A DNA stretch of 64,000 bases from Zoogloea sp041914405 (lineage in GTDB: Bacteria > Pseudomonadota > Gammaproteobacteria > Burkholderiales > Rhodocyclaceae): NCBI RefSeq assembly GCF_041914405.1, contig NZ_JAYSDK010000005.1:120052-184051 (forward strand), given 5' to 3'. Each line of letters opens with the position of its first letter. The stretch's first letter is position 1. Positions 1 to 8,837 of this stretch are shown piece by piece. The notes beneath the pieces are model-generated. The model made no database searches, was not told the DNA's origin, and saw only the letters and a program-made list of their open reading frames with translations. The position numbers were made by a program, and so were the translations under genes.

Positions 1-1
1 C

Positions 2-562
2 AATGACTTCTTCATCAACCGCCCGCGGGAGGCCAAGCCCGACCTGCTGTGGGTGGTGCAGATCAACCCGAACCAGTACGAGGGCAGCGCCTGCGGCCCG
101 GTGACGCCGTCCGAGCAGATCGACCGGCGTAATGAGCTGTCCGGCAACCTGTCCCTCGGCCAGGAGCTGCGCAGCATCGACGTGGTGAACAAGATCGCCA
201 CCCAACTGACTGGACTTCGCAAGCTCCCGCCCGAGCTGGCCGACTACAAGCGGGTCACCGTCAGCGTCGTCGGCCTCGGCGAGCGGCCGCGCAAGGACTT
301 TGCTGGCGTGCGCCTCGACTACGCGTCCAAGCTCAACCGCGATCCGGCGTTCATCGATGCACTGATCGCCGAAGGCATCGCCGCGGCGGCCGAGGCGGCC
401 TGCGGCGGACAGCTGCTGCAGCCCCACCCGAGCATGAGCCGGCAGCACTGCCGCTGCGATTTCTCCAACCCGGACTGGCCCGATCCCCGCGACCTGGCGG
501 CCTTCCTGGCCGACGATCCGGCGCTGGCCCGTCAATGGGCGGCGCTGACCGCGGCGGGCTGA
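2..562 (+). CDS. Patatin-like phospholipase, C-terminal part (cut by left edge)
   Basis: The reading frame is open from base 2, so the start and the catalytic Gly-x-Ser-x-Gly and Asp-Gly motifs lie outside the window. What remains is about 186 residues. It contains the stretch LLWVVQINP followed by an Ile-Asp-Arg-xx-Glu-Leu-Ser-Gly-Asn segment and a Gln-Glu-Leu-Arg helix. Bacterial patatin-type acyl hydrolases show this pattern at the end of the fold, where the product loop reads roughly VVQINP then R-NEI--N-SL--EL. A GTG at 53 could be mistaken for a start but lies inside the fold. The gene ends 52 bases before ureG on the same strand; I see no functional link. Family assignment rests on C-terminal pattern only. 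Confidence 0.65.
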   Translation, partial: NDFFINRPREAKPDLLWVVQINPNQYEGSACGPVTPSEQIDRRNELSGNLSLGQELRSIDVVNKIATQLTGLRKLPPELADYKRVTVSVVGLGERPRKDFAGVRLDYASKLNRDPAFIDALIAEGIAAAAEAACGGQLLQPHPSMSRQHCRCDFSNPDWPDPRDLAAFLADDPALARQWAALTAAG

Positions 563-614
563 GCCCGGCCGGGCCCCGAACCCATCTCCAGAACTCAAAA
601 AAAGGAAACGCTCC

Positions 615-1229
<615 letters not shown>

Positions 1230-1384
1230 AAGCGGCTGAAACCCTTATTGCGTGCGGATTCCGTAACACGATTGGAGTATGCTGGAGACACGTGGGCGGT
1301 CTGGGGAGGAGTCAGGCCGCCGGCGATTTTCCAACGGTTCGCATACCCACAATCAAGATCAAAACACACAGAAGGGAACAGTCG

Positions 1385-1831
1385 ATGAGCGAAGAAAAGC
1401 AGAACTTCGAGGAATACTACGGTTATAAATTCGAGGAGCTGTCCGTCGGGCAGAGCGCCGTGTATGCACGCACCGTCACCGAGGCCGACATCCTGGCTTT
1501 CGCGGGCGTGACCGGCGACTTCAACCCCGTGCACGTCAACGAGGAACTGGCAGCGTCCACCATGTTCGGCGGGCGTATCGCCCACGGCATGCTGTCGGCC
1601 GGCTTCATCTCCACGGTGTTCGGCATGAAGCTGCCGGGGCCGGGCTGCATCTACCTGTCCCAGAGCCTGAAGTTCAAGGCGCCGGTGAAGATCGGCGACA
1701 CCGTCACGGTGCGCTGCACGATCAAGGAACTCACCCCCGAGAAGCGCAAGGCCAAGTTCGACACCGTCGCCACGGTGAAGGGCAAGGTCGTGCTGGAAGG
1801 CGAGGCGGACATCATGGTGCCGGCCCGCTGA
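1385..1831 (+). CDS. MaoC-like (R)-specific enoyl-CoA hydratase (PhaJ-type)
   Basis: A 148-residue single hot-dog protein. The hydratase-2 signature is clear: the segment from AGVTGDFNPVHVNEE carries the catalytic Asp and His, followed by GRIAHGMLSAGF. Such enzymes hydrate trans-2-enoyl-CoA to (R)-3-hydroxyacyl-CoA and often link beta-oxidation to polyhydroxyalkanoate synthesis. The start at 1385 was chosen because AGAAGGGAACA precedes it and the codons upstream to 1292 give an unrelated leader. No PHA genes adjoin it, so the PHA role is inference. A hairpin with a T-rich tail follows at 1858. Confidence 0.88.
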   Translation: MSEEKQNFEEYYGYKFEELSVGQSAVYARTVTEADILAFAGVTGDFNPVHVNEELAASTMFGGRIAHGMLSAGFISTVFGMKLPGPGCIYLSQSLKFKAPVKIGDTVTVRCTIKELTPEKRKAKFDTVATVKGKVVLEGEADIMVPAR

Positions 1832-1857
1832 GCGGAAGCTGAGCTGACTTGAGCAAG

Positions 1858-1889
1858 CGGGCTGGCCTTGGGCCGGCCCGTTTCGTTTT
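1858..1889 (+). terminator. Rho-independent terminator after the MaoC-like gene
   Basis: CGGGCTGGCC and GGCCGGCCCG form a ten-base stem with one mismatch and a three-base loop. TTTCGTTTT follows on the + strand, 27 bases after the stop codon. Confidence 0.7.
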
Positions 1890-1922
1890 GGGCGCCTGAC
1901 TTGTCGGGCGGCCGGTGGCGAT

Positions 1923-2894
1923 TCAGTTGCGGGAGGCAGACGGTCCGTCGAGCAGGGCCTGGCGGGTCAGCGGCTGGCCGAGGCGTTCCAGCCACCATGC
2001 AAGGGCCTTGCCCATGCGGTTGGCAGGCGTCTTGCGCCAGGCGTAGTTCACGTGGATGCGGCGCTCGTCACGCTCCACCCGCAGAGCCACCAGGCGGCCG
2101 GTTTCCACGTAGGGGCGGGCCAGGCACTCGGGCAGGAAGCCGACGCCGAGGCCGCGCAGCTGGGCCTCCAGCTTGGCTGGCATGCTGGCCACGGTGAAGA
2201 CGTCCTGGCCGCCGAGCAGACCGACGGTGAGCCCCTCGCCGTGGCGGGCGGAGTCCGCGACGGCTACCGCCCGATGGGCGCGGATCTGCGCATCGCTGAG
2301 TGGTGCGGATTCCCGCGCCAGCGGATGGTGGGGCGCCACCGTGAAGATGAAGCGCTGGCTACCCAGCGGCTGGCTCTGGAAGCCCGGCCCGACCGGCGAC
2401 TCGGTGACCACGCCGAGGGCCAGGTCGGCCTGGCCGGAGCTGAGGGCTTCCAGCGTGCCCGACAGGGTCTCGTCGCGCAGGCGCAGGCGGGTCGGTGGGT
2501 TGAGCGCGAGGAAATCCTGGCACAGCTCGAACAGCGTGGTGCGGTTGATGATGCTGTCCACGGCAATGGTGAAGCTGGCCTCCCAGCCGGTGGCGACGCG
2601 GCGCACCCGGTTGGCGATGGCGTCGATTTCGGCCAGCAGCCGGCCGCCTTCGCGCAGCAGTTCGGCGCCGGCCTCGGTGAGCCTGGCCTGGCGCGAGCTG
2701 CGGTCGAACAGCAGCACGTCGAGTGCATCCTCGATGCGCCGCACCCGGTAGGTGAGAGCGCTGGGTACCAGGCCGCAGGCGCGGGCCGCCGCGGCGAAGC
2801 TGCCGGCGTCGGCGATGGCCTGCAACATGGCCAGCGCGTCGGGGGTCAGAAGGTCCCGCGGGGTCGGGCGGTTTTGGGGCATGGCTCGGCTCAT
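1923..2894 (-). CDS. LysR-family transcriptional regulator
   Basis: A 323-residue LysR-type regulator. The N-terminal winged helix-turn-helix spans roughly residues 17-77 (MLQAIADAGSFAAAARACG, then SALTYRVRRIEDAL). A periplasmic-binding-protein-like co-inducer domain follows from about residue 100. It is divergent from the pirin gene at 2988. The 93-base spacer holds a good palindrome with T-N11-A spacing that overlaps this gene's own start codon, the usual layout for autorepression plus activation of the neighbour. LysR-pirin pairs are common in proteobacteria; the inducer cannot be read from the sequence. Confidence 0.93.
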   Translation of the reverse strand: MSRAMPQNRPTPRDLLTPDALAMLQAIADAGSFAAAARACGLVPSALTYRVRRIEDALDVLLFDRSSRQARLTEAGAELLREGGRLLAEIDAIANRVRRVATGWEASFTIAVDSIINRTTLFELCQDFLALNPPTRLRLRDETLSGTLEALSSGQADLALGVVTESPVGPGFQSQPLGSQRFIFTVAPHHPLARESAPLSDAQIRAHRAVAVADSARHGEGLTVGLLGGQDVFTVASMPAKLEAQLRGLGVGFLPECLARPYVETGRLVALRVERDERRIHVNYAWRKTPANRMGKALAWWLERLGQPLTRQALLDGPSASRN

Positions 2895-2916
2895 CGTTCA
2901 AACGCTTTGAATGATG
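2892..2916. promoter_or_regulatory. Candidate LysR operator (palindrome)
   Basis: CATCGTTCAAA and TTTGAATGATG form 11-base arms (10 of 11 matching) around CGC. The centre TCAAACGCTTTGA fits the T-N11-A rule for LysR-type regulators. It lies between lysR and pirin and covers the lysR start codon. Confidence 0.6.
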
Positions 2917-2987
2917 ACATCAAACCGCGTGAGCCGTTCAGGGCCGCTCGGGGGCTACAGTGGAGCCATCAACCAAGGAGGTATTCC

Positions 2988-3689
2988 ATGCTTACCCTGC
3001 GCAAATCCCAGGACCGCGGCCACGCCGACCATGGCTGGCTGAAGAGCCAGCATTCCTTCTCCTTCGCCGGCTACTACGACCCGGCCCACGTGGGCTGGGG
3101 CAACCTGCTGGTCATCAACGAGGACCGCATCGCGCCGGGCACCGGCTTCGGCACCCACGGCCATCGGGACATGGAGATCGTCAGCTATGTGATGTCCGGC
3201 TCGCTGGCCCACAAGGACAGCATGGGCAATGGCACGGCGATTCCGCCGGGCGACGTGCAGCGCATGAGCGCCGGCAGCGGTGTGCGCCATAGCGAGTTCA
3301 ACCACGCGACGGATTCGGTGACCCATTTCCTGCAGATCTGGATCGAGCCGAACCAGCTGGGCATCGCGCCGGGCTACGAGCAGAAGACCTTTCCCGACGC
3401 CGAGAAGCGCGGCCGCCTGCGCCTGGTGGCCTCGCCGGATGGTGCTGAAGGTTCGGTGCTGATCCACGCCGATGCGCGGCTCTACGCAGGCCTGCTGGAT
3501 GGCACCGAAGCGGCCACGCTGACCCTGGACCCGGCCCGCAAGGCCTACGTGTTCCTCATCCGCGGTGCGCTGAGCGTCAATGGTCAGCGTCTGGAGGCCG
3601 GCGATGCGGCATTGCTCGCCAACGAAGCTGAAGTAGCGCTGACCGCCGGCAGCGATGCCGAAGTGCTGGTCTTCGACCTGGCACCGTGA
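2988..3689 (+). CDS. Pirin family protein (bicupin, quercetinase-like)
   Basis: A 233-residue YhhW-type pirin. The N-terminal cupin contains the metal-binding set H-x-H-x(n)-E-x(n)-H: the segment GTGFGTHGHRDMEIVSYV gives two His and the Glu, and SAGSGVRHSEFN gives the later His and Glu. A second, degenerate cupin follows from about residue 150. Enzymes of this type can show quercetin 2,3-dioxygenase activity, although the physiological role is often unknown. The ATG at 2988 has AAGGAGG eight bases upstream; the open frame continues far upstream only by chance, antisense to lysR. Confidence 0.93.
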   Translation: MLTLRKSQDRGHADHGWLKSQHSFSFAGYYDPAHVGWGNLLVINEDRIAPGTGFGTHGHRDMEIVSYVMSGSLAHKDSMGNGTAIPPGDVQRMSAGSGVRHSEFNHATDSVTHFLQIWIEPNQLGIAPGYEQKTFPDAEKRGRLRLVASPDGAEGSVLIHADARLYAGLLDGTEAATLTLDPARKAYVFLIRGALSVNGQRLEAGDAALLANEAEVALTAGSDAEVLVFDLAP

Positions 3690-3750
3690 TGCCCTCGGTA
3701 ACGCCTTGATTGGTAGCCCTGAACAACAAAACCAGACAGGAACGACATCC

Positions 3751-4434
3751 ATGAACGCAGCCTTCACGCTTCCGCCCCTGATCGACGACCTCAGCCTGTC
3801 CTACCGCCTGCGCCCGGCCGAAGGCACGGCGCAGGGCCTGGTGGTCCTGCTGCACGGCGTCGGCAGCAACGAGGCCTCCATGGCCGGCCTGGCGGCAGTG
3901 CTGCCGCCATCGCTGGCGGTGGCCCTGGTCCGCTCGCCGATGCCCCTCGGCCCGTCGGCGTTCTGCGCCTTCCAGGTCAGTTTCACCGCCAACGGCCCGG
4001 TGATCGACGCGGAGGCGGCGGAAGTGACTCGCGGCAAGCTGGCGGTTTTTGTGGCCGACCTGCAGGCACGCCTTCGCATCCCCGCCGAGCGCACGGTGGT
4101 GGCCGGCTTCAGCCAGGGCGGCATCATGTCGGCGAGCCTGGCGCTGACCCATCCGGACAGCGTCGCCGGCTTCGCCATCCTGTCCGGGCGCATCCTGCCG
4201 GAGATTGCCCCACTGCTGGCGCCGGCCGCCGAACTGGCCCGCGTTCAGGCGCTGGTGACCCACGGCAGCTTCGACAACACATTGCCGGTAGCCTGGGCCG
4301 AGCGCAGCGATCAGTGGCTCGGCGAACTTGGGGTGAAACTCGAGTCCCACCGCTACCCGGCGGGCCATGAGATCACGCCGCAGATGGCGCGGGACTTCGT
4401 CGGCTGGGTGGGGCGCGTGCTGCCGGCCGCTTGA
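3751..4434 (+). CDS. Alpha/beta-hydrolase, carboxylesterase/phospholipase type
   Basis: A 227-residue serine hydrolase of the carboxylesterase/lysophospholipase (YpfH/EstB-like) family. It has the oxyanion segment VVLLHGVGSNE near residue 32 and the nucleophile elbow GFSQGG near residue 117. The acid is in a HGSFDNTLPV segment and the His in YPAGHEI. It sits 61 bases after the pirin gene on the same strand and may be cotranscribed. Substrate is not predictable. The start is set by the ATG at 3751, after which the fold begins at once. Confidence 0.9.
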   Translation: MNAAFTLPPLIDDLSLSYRLRPAEGTAQGLVVLLHGVGSNEASMAGLAAVLPPSLAVALVRSPMPLGPSAFCAFQVSFTANGPVIDAEAAEVTRGKLAVFVADLQARLRIPAERTVVAGFSQGGIMSASLALTHPDSVAGFAILSGRILPEIAPLLAPAAELARVQALVTHGSFDNTLPVAWAERSDQWLGELGVKLESHRYPAGHEITPQMARDFVGWVGRVLPAA

Positions 4435-4450
4435 GCGGAACGCCACAAAA

Positions 4451-4477
4451 AAAGTGGGGACCCGAGGGTCCCCAAAA
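4451..4477. terminator. Bidirectional terminator between esterase and nifM
   Basis: GGGGACCC and GGGTCCCC (4456-4473) form a perfect eight-base stem around GA. On the - strand the stem runs into a T tract (complement of AAAAAAA at 4447-4453), making it the likely end of the nif operon. The + strand side has only a short A run. Confidence 0.75.
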
Positions 4478-4540
4478 GTGCGCTCCAAGCCTGGAGAAGA
4501 TGAATGCCGCCACTCATCCCCTCCGATTCCTACAATCGTT

Positions 4541-5440
4541 TCAGTGCTCCTGCAGGGCTTCGGCCTCCCTGGCTTTCGCTGCAGCCGCTTCCTGCAATTC
4601 CTTCAACCAACCGTGCTGGCACAGCTTGCGGCGGTTCTGTTCCATGACCAGACGGATGCGCGGCGCCACTTCGGCGTAGGGCGCCACGCCTTCGGCGCGG
4701 ATGCTGTCGCAGCGGACGATGTGGTAGCCCAGCTCGGACTCCACGACCTCCGACAGTTCCCCCGGCGCCTTGGCGGCGAACAGGGCGGCGTCCAGCGCCG
4801 GGTAGAGCTTGCCGCGCTCCACGTCGCCGATCGTGCCGCCGTTCATCGCGGTCGGGCATTCCGAGTGCTTCAGGGCCTGTTCGGCGAAGCGCTTCGGGTC
4901 TTTCAGCAGGCGCTTGCGGATCTCGCTGATCTTCTTCAGGGCCAGCGCCGGGGCGTTTTCCGGCAGGTCCGGGTTGATCGTGACGAGGATGTGTGAGGCG
5001 CCGCGCCTCTCGGTGCGCATGAACTGCTCGCGGTGCATGTGGTAGAAGATCTGCACGTCCAGTTCGGCCACCTTGGCGGACTTGGCCGACACCCGGTCGA
5101 GGACCGCTTCCACCTTCAATTCCCGTTGCAGCGCCGAGGTCAGCAGCGCCTCGTCGAGGTTCTGCGCCGCCAGTGCATTGGTGAAGTCCTGCTCGGATTC
5201 GTAGCGCCCGCGGATCTCCTGAAAGGCGTCGTCCAGCGTGCGTTGGGGCACCACGACGCCCTGGGCCTCTGGCGCGGTGAGCACCAGGGTCTCGATGTCG
5301 AGTTGCTTCCTGGCCACCTGGCGCACATGGCGCAGTTCCCGCTCGGACAGCTCGCCCGGCATCTTTTCGTAGATGCCGTGGGCGGTCTTGAAGACCAGGT
5401 AGGGCAGGGTGGTGTCGGGGACGACGGCGAGCGTGCTCAT
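4541..5440 (-). CDS. nifM: NifM, peptidyl-prolyl cis-trans isomerase for nitrogenase iron protein
   Basis: NifM is a parvulin-type isomerase needed for folding of the NifH iron protein. The 299-residue product has a helical N-terminal half and a C-terminal rotamase domain from about residue 145, with RRGASHILVTI, CPTAMNGGTIGDV and ELGYHIVRCD as parvulin landmarks. The length is close to Azotobacter NifM. Its start overlaps the nifZ stop by four bases (ATGA), which indicates translational coupling. It is the last gene before the terminator at 4451. Confidence 0.95.
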   Translation of the reverse strand: MSTLAVVPDTTLPYLVFKTAHGIYEKMPGELSERELRHVRQVARKQLDIETLVLTAPEAQGVVVPQRTLDDAFQEIRGRYESEQDFTNALAAQNLDEALLTSALQRELKVEAVLDRVSAKSAKVAELDVQIFYHMHREQFMRTERRGASHILVTINPDLPENAPALALKKISEIRKRLLKDPKRFAEQALKHSECPTAMNGGTIGDVERGKLYPALDAALFAAKAPGELSEVVESELGYHIVRCDSIRAEGVAPYAEVAPRIRLVMEQNRRKLCQHGWLKELQEAAAAKAREAEALQEH

Positions 5441-5928
5441 GACACGTCCTCCTCATCCTCTTCGGTATCGATCTCGCCGGCCTGTTCTTCCAGCGGCAGG
5501 CTTTCGAGGGCGCTTTCCGGCACCTGCAGCACCCAGCCCGGCACGTGCAGGTGGTACTGGACGCCACCGGGCAGGTCGCGCAGCACGCGCATGATCTCGC
5601 CCTTGGTGCCAGGTTCGGCGCGGATCTCGCCGCCCACCGCGAGGGTGACTGCGCAGCGCACCTTCTCGCGGACTTCGAACTTGCTCTCCACCCAGTGCTC
5701 GTCCTCACCGAGGAGTTCTTCCTCCCGGCAGCCGACGATCATGTCTTCCTGCAGGAAGTACACCGAGTAGATGAGCTGGTCCTGCAGATAGCTGCCCACG
5801 TCGCGGACAATGCCCATCGAGCCGCGGCGGATCAGGAAGTCGCCGACGTCCTTGCCCGGAAAAGTGCCGTCGTTGCGCACGTTGCGTGTGACGCGGACAG
5901 TCTGGCCGTACTCGAAGCGGGGAAGCAT
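5437..5928 (-). CDS. nifZ: NifZ, nitrogenase MoFe-protein maturation factor
   Basis: NifZ helps form the second P-cluster of the MoFe protein, acting with NifH in the cytoplasm. The 163-residue product begins MLPRFEYGQTVRVTRNVRND and has the GTFPGKDVGDFLIRRGS stretch typical of the family. A duplicated second half follows (VRCAVTLAVGGEIRAEPGTKG), as in the longer NifZ proteins. The C-terminus is very acidic (Glu/Asp-rich). It lies 24 bases after nifW and overlaps nifM by four bases. Confidence 0.94.
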   Translation of the reverse strand: MLPRFEYGQTVRVTRNVRNDGTFPGKDVGDFLIRRGSMGIVRDVGSYLQDQLIYSVYFLQEDMIVGCREEELLGEDEHWVESKFEVREKVRCAVTLAVGGEIRAEPGTKGEIMRVLRDLPGGVQYHLHVPGWVLQVPESALESLPLEEQAGEIDTEEDEEDVS

Positions 5929-5952
5929 GATGGTTCTCCTGGACGGGCGGCG

Positions 5953-6285
5953 TCAGACCTTGGGGCTGGTCAGGCTTTCCAGCGGTACGAAGGAGGTGCC
6001 GGCGGCTTTCTGCAGGACCACGAAGACCCGCTCGGTCAGCGCGTCGGACTGCACGAAGTCCAGGTAGGCCTGGGTCAGCCACTTGGTGTAGAACTCGCGT
6101 GCCGGCGCTTCGTCGGCGGGGGCCGGGCCCTGGGCCTTGATGTAGTTGTGGTAGCGCTGGAGGATGTGCAGGCGGTTCACATGGACCGTCTTGGCGTCGT
6201 ACTCCACGCCGAAGTAGTCGAGAAACTCCTCGGCCGACGAAAGGTCTTCGAGGGCTTCTTCCAGGGTGAGATCAACGTCACTCAT
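5953..6285 (-). CDS. nifW: NifW, nitrogenase stabilising/protective protein
   Basis: NifW is a small, mostly helical protein that protects or helps mature the MoFe protein, particularly under oxygen. The 110-residue product has the family features LEDLSSAEEFLDYFGV near the N-terminus and VNRLHILQRYHNYI in the middle. TKWLTQAYLDFV follows, with VFVVLQ near the end. It is preceded by GGAGCCCATC and lies 27 bases after the helical-repeat gene. Confidence 0.95.
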   Translation of the reverse strand: MSDVDLTLEEALEDLSSAEEFLDYFGVEYDAKTVHVNRLHILQRYHNYIKAQGPAPADEAPAREFYTKWLTQAYLDFVQSDALTERVFVVLQKAAGTSFVPLESLTSPKV

Positions 6286-6312
6286 GATGGGCTCCTAGGC
6301 TACGGTTGGGGT

Positions 6313-6846
6313 TCAGATTGAATGGGCCGTGAAATCGACGGCCACGATGTTGCCGCTGGCGCGGATCTGGGCGACCTCGATGAGGGGGCGCACGCCGAGG
6401 CGGTCGCGCTCATCCACGTCGGCCAGCGTGCCGAGCATCGCCAGGGCGTCGTCGATGCGTTGCTGGCGCAGGGCGAGCACAGCCTTGGCCTTGAGGGACA
6501 ACAGCCAGAAGCGGGCTGCGGTGGCGGCGCTTTCGAGGCCGGTCTTGACCTGCTCGACGGTCAGCTCGCGCCAGTCCGTGGGGTAGCCGATGCCTTCGCC
6601 GGAGATCGCCAGCGCCTTGTCGGCGATGAGGTCGGCGGCGTCCAGGCGGTTCTGATAGAAGTAGTAGCGGTACAGCGCGACGATGACTTCCAGGTGGCGC
6701 GGGGCCAGTTCTTCTGCGCGCAGCAGCAGCGCCTCGGTCTCCGGCTCCGGGTACAGCTTTGAGGCCTCGTTGATCAGCGCGGTCACCTCGGGGGCGATCG
6801 GGTCGTCGAAGTACAGCGGGCCGGCGTCGAAGTCGAGCAGATCCAT
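6313..6846 (-). CDS. Helical-repeat protein of the nif cluster, function unknown
   Basis: A 177-residue cytoplasmic protein with no signal peptide. It is rich in Ala, Leu and Glu and reads as antiparallel helix pairs (about residues 30-60, 60-85 and 105-140), so a TPR-like fold is likely. It is inserted between cysE (7 bases away) and nifW (27 bases), inside the NifA-driven operon, where Azotobacter-type clusters usually run cysE to nifW directly. Tight spacing and shared promoter argue for a nitrogenase-related role, perhaps as a scaffold. That is inference from position only; I do not recognise a named family. Confidence 0.85.
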   Translation of the reverse strand: MDLLDFDAGPLYFDDPIAPEVTALINEASKLYPEPETEALLLRAEELAPRHLEVIVALYRYYFYQNRLDAADLIADKALAISGEGIGYPTDWRELTVEQVKTGLESAATAARFWLLSLKAKAVLALRQQRIDDALAMLGTLADVDERDRLGVRPLIEVAQIRASGNIVAVDFTAHSI

Positions 6847-6853
6847 GGTGGCC

Positions 6854-7633
6854 TCAGTGTTCTTCCCGGGCAGACTGGATCATCGAGCTGCAGTCGCAGT
6901 TGTCGGTGCATTCGCCACACTCTTCCGGGTCGAGCCCGGCGGCGGCCATGCGCGATTCGAGCACCTTGACCCGGTCAAGCAGACAGGCCAGCGCCTTGCC
7001 GACGGGGTCGGGCACCAGGTGATGGTCCAGGTCCAGCCCGTCGGGGCCGCGGCGGCCTTCGCTGCGCACGATGCGGCCGGGGATGCCGACCACCGTGCGG
7101 TCGGCCGGTACATCCTTCACAACCACTGAATTGGCGCCGACGCGGACCCGTTCGCCGATGGTGATCGGGCCGAGGATCTTGGCGCCGGCTCCAACCACGA
7201 CACCGCTCGAGAGGGTGGGGTGACGTTTGCCTTTGCGCCAGGAGGTGCCGCCGAGGGTGACCCCGTGATAAAGCGTGACGTCGTGGCCGATTTCGGCGGT
7301 TTCGCCGATGACGACCCCGGCGCCGTGGTCGATGAAGAGGCGGCGGCCGATTGCAGCGGCCGGGTGGATATCCACATTGGTCAGCATCCGGGAAAAGAAC
7401 TGGAGGACCCGGGCCGGATAACGCAGGCCGCGGCTCCACAGGGCATGGCCGACGCGGTAGGCCATGATGGCGTGCACGCCGGGGTAGGTGGTCAGCACTT
7501 CCCAGCGACTGCGGGCGGCCGGGTCGCGGCTCATCACCGAGTCGATGTCTTCCTTCAGCAGCGCGAAGAGGCCCTGGGGCGCTTCGCCGGCGACCGGTGC
7601 GGCGGGCAGGGAGACGTTGGCGGCGGGGGGCAT
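6854..7633 (-). CDS. cysE: Serine O-acetyltransferase of the nif cluster
   Basis: CysE makes O-acetylserine from serine and acetyl-CoA, the first step of cysteine synthesis. A nif-linked copy raises cysteine supply for NifS-driven cluster assembly. The 259-residue product has the N-terminal helical part (LLKEDIDSVMSRDPA), then the left-handed beta-helix of hexapeptide repeats from about residue 85 (FIDHGAGVVIGETAEIGHDV, GGTSWRKGKRHPT). The C-terminus carries an unusual Cys-rich stretch, CGECTDNCDC. The start at 7633 has AAGGAT eight bases upstream and lies 11 bases after the nifV stop; longer readings would overlap nifV. Confidence 0.93.
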   Translation of the reverse strand: MPPAANVSLPAAPVAGEAPQGLFALLKEDIDSVMSRDPAARSRWEVLTTYPGVHAIMAYRVGHALWSRGLRYPARVLQFFSRMLTNVDIHPAAAIGRRLFIDHGAGVVIGETAEIGHDVTLYHGVTLGGTSWRKGKRHPTLSSGVVVGAGAKILGPITIGERVRVGANSVVVKDVPADRTVVGIPGRIVRSEGRRGPDGLDLDHHLVPDPVGKALACLLDRVKVLESRMAAAGLDPEECGECTDNCDCSSMIQSAREEH

Positions 7634-7643
7634 GTTCGGATCC

Positions 7644-8837
7644 TTACGAAGGGGTGCGGACATGGTGCGGGCGGTCGGACGACAGGGAGTGCAGTTCGGC
7701 GATGAAGCGGCGCAGGTCGGCCGGGCCGGGCGTGCGCTTGGTGCGTTCGACGAAGCCGCGGATGCGTGGCAGCAGCGCACCGGCCTCGTCGTCGTGGATC
7801 GGCACACCCATGCGGGCGTAGGCGGCGATCACGCCGGCGCTGCCGGAGTGCTTGCCGAGCACCATGCGGTGCTCACGGCCGACCTCGGCCGGGTCGATGG
7901 CCTGGTAGTTGGCCGGATCCTTCAGCAGGCCATCCACGTGGATACCGGCTTCATGGGTGAACACGCCTTCGCCGACTACGCTCTTTTGCCAGCCCACCGG
8001 CCGGCCAGCGGCGCGGGCCACCTGGTGCGACAGGGCCTGGATGCCGGCCAGGTCGAGCCCGGTGGCAAATCCATGGAGCTTGACCAGGCCAAGGGCGACC
8101 TCTTCCAGCGCGGCGTTGCCGGCCCGCTCGCCAAGGCCATTGACGGTGGTATTCACATGCGTGGCGCCGGCGCGCACGGCCGCCAGGGTGTTGGCGGTGG
8201 CCAGGCCCAGGTCGTCGTGGGCGTGCATCTCCAGTTCCAGATCGCAGTGGGCGCGCAGGTCGGCAAAGCGCTCGAAGGTGCCGAAAGGCTCCATTACGCC
8301 GAGGGTGTCGGCAAAGCGCAGGCGCCGGGCGCCGGCTTGCTGGGCGGCCTCGGCGATCTGCAGCAGGAAGGCGGGGTCGGCGCGGGACGCATCCTCGCAG
8401 CCGACCAGCACTTCGAATCCCATGTCGCGGGCCCGCGGCACCAGGCTGGCGATCTGCTCCAGCACCCACTCCCGGTCGCGCCGCAGCTTGTGGCGGATCT
8501 GCTGGTCGGAAGCGGAGATGGACAGGTCCACCATCCAGGCGTCGAGGCCGCTGCAGGCTGCCAGATCATCCAGCCGCATCCGGCACCACACCACCAGGCG
8601 GGAGGCGAGACCGGCGTGGGCGCAGGCCTGGATGCTCTCCCGCTCGACGGCGCCCATCGCCGGGATGCCGATTTCGAGTTCGGGCACACCGATGTCGCTC
8701 AGGCCGCGGGCAATGGCGAGCTTCTCTGAGAGGGTGAAGGCCACCCCGGCGGATTGCTCGCCGTCGCGCAGCGTGGTGTCGTTGATGACGACACGCGGCG
8801 CGCTGGCGGGGGCGGAGGGCTGGATGAAATCAAGCAT
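7644..8837 (-). CDS. nifV: Homocitrate synthase NifV
   Basis: NifV condenses acetyl-CoA with 2-oxoglutarate to give homocitrate, the organic ligand of the iron-molybdenum cofactor. The 397-residue product has the alpha-isopropylmalate/homocitrate synthase signatures LRDGEQSAGVAFT near residue 22 and the metal-binding HAHDDLGLATAN in the barrel. VNGLGERAGNAALEE follows it. The start overlaps the end of nifS by eight bases, so the two are translationally coupled. Confidence 0.96.
   Translation of the reverse strand: MLDFIQPSAPASAPRVVINDTTLRDGEQSAGVAFTLSEKLAIARGLSDIGVPELEIGIPAMGAVERESIQACAHAGLASRLVVWCRMRLDDLAACSGLDAWMVDLSISASDQQIRHKLRRDREWVLEQIASLVPRARDMGFEVLVGCEDASRADPAFLLQIAEAAQQAGARRLRFADTLGVMEPFGTFERFADLRAHCDLELEMHAHDDLGLATANTLAAVRAGATHVNTTVNGLGERAGNAALEEVALGLVKLHGFATGLDLAGIQALSHQVARAAGRPVGWQKSVVGEGVFTHEAGIHVDGLLKDPANYQAIDPAEVGREHRMVLGKHSGSAGVIAAYARMGVPIHDDEAGALLPRIRGFVERTKRTPGPADLRRFIAELHSLSSDRPHHVRTPS

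Noticed and set aside
2052..2987. Long N-terminal extension of the pirin gene
   Set aside because: The extra sequence is antisense to lysR, and the ATG at 2988 has an ideal ribosome site followed immediately by the pirin fold.
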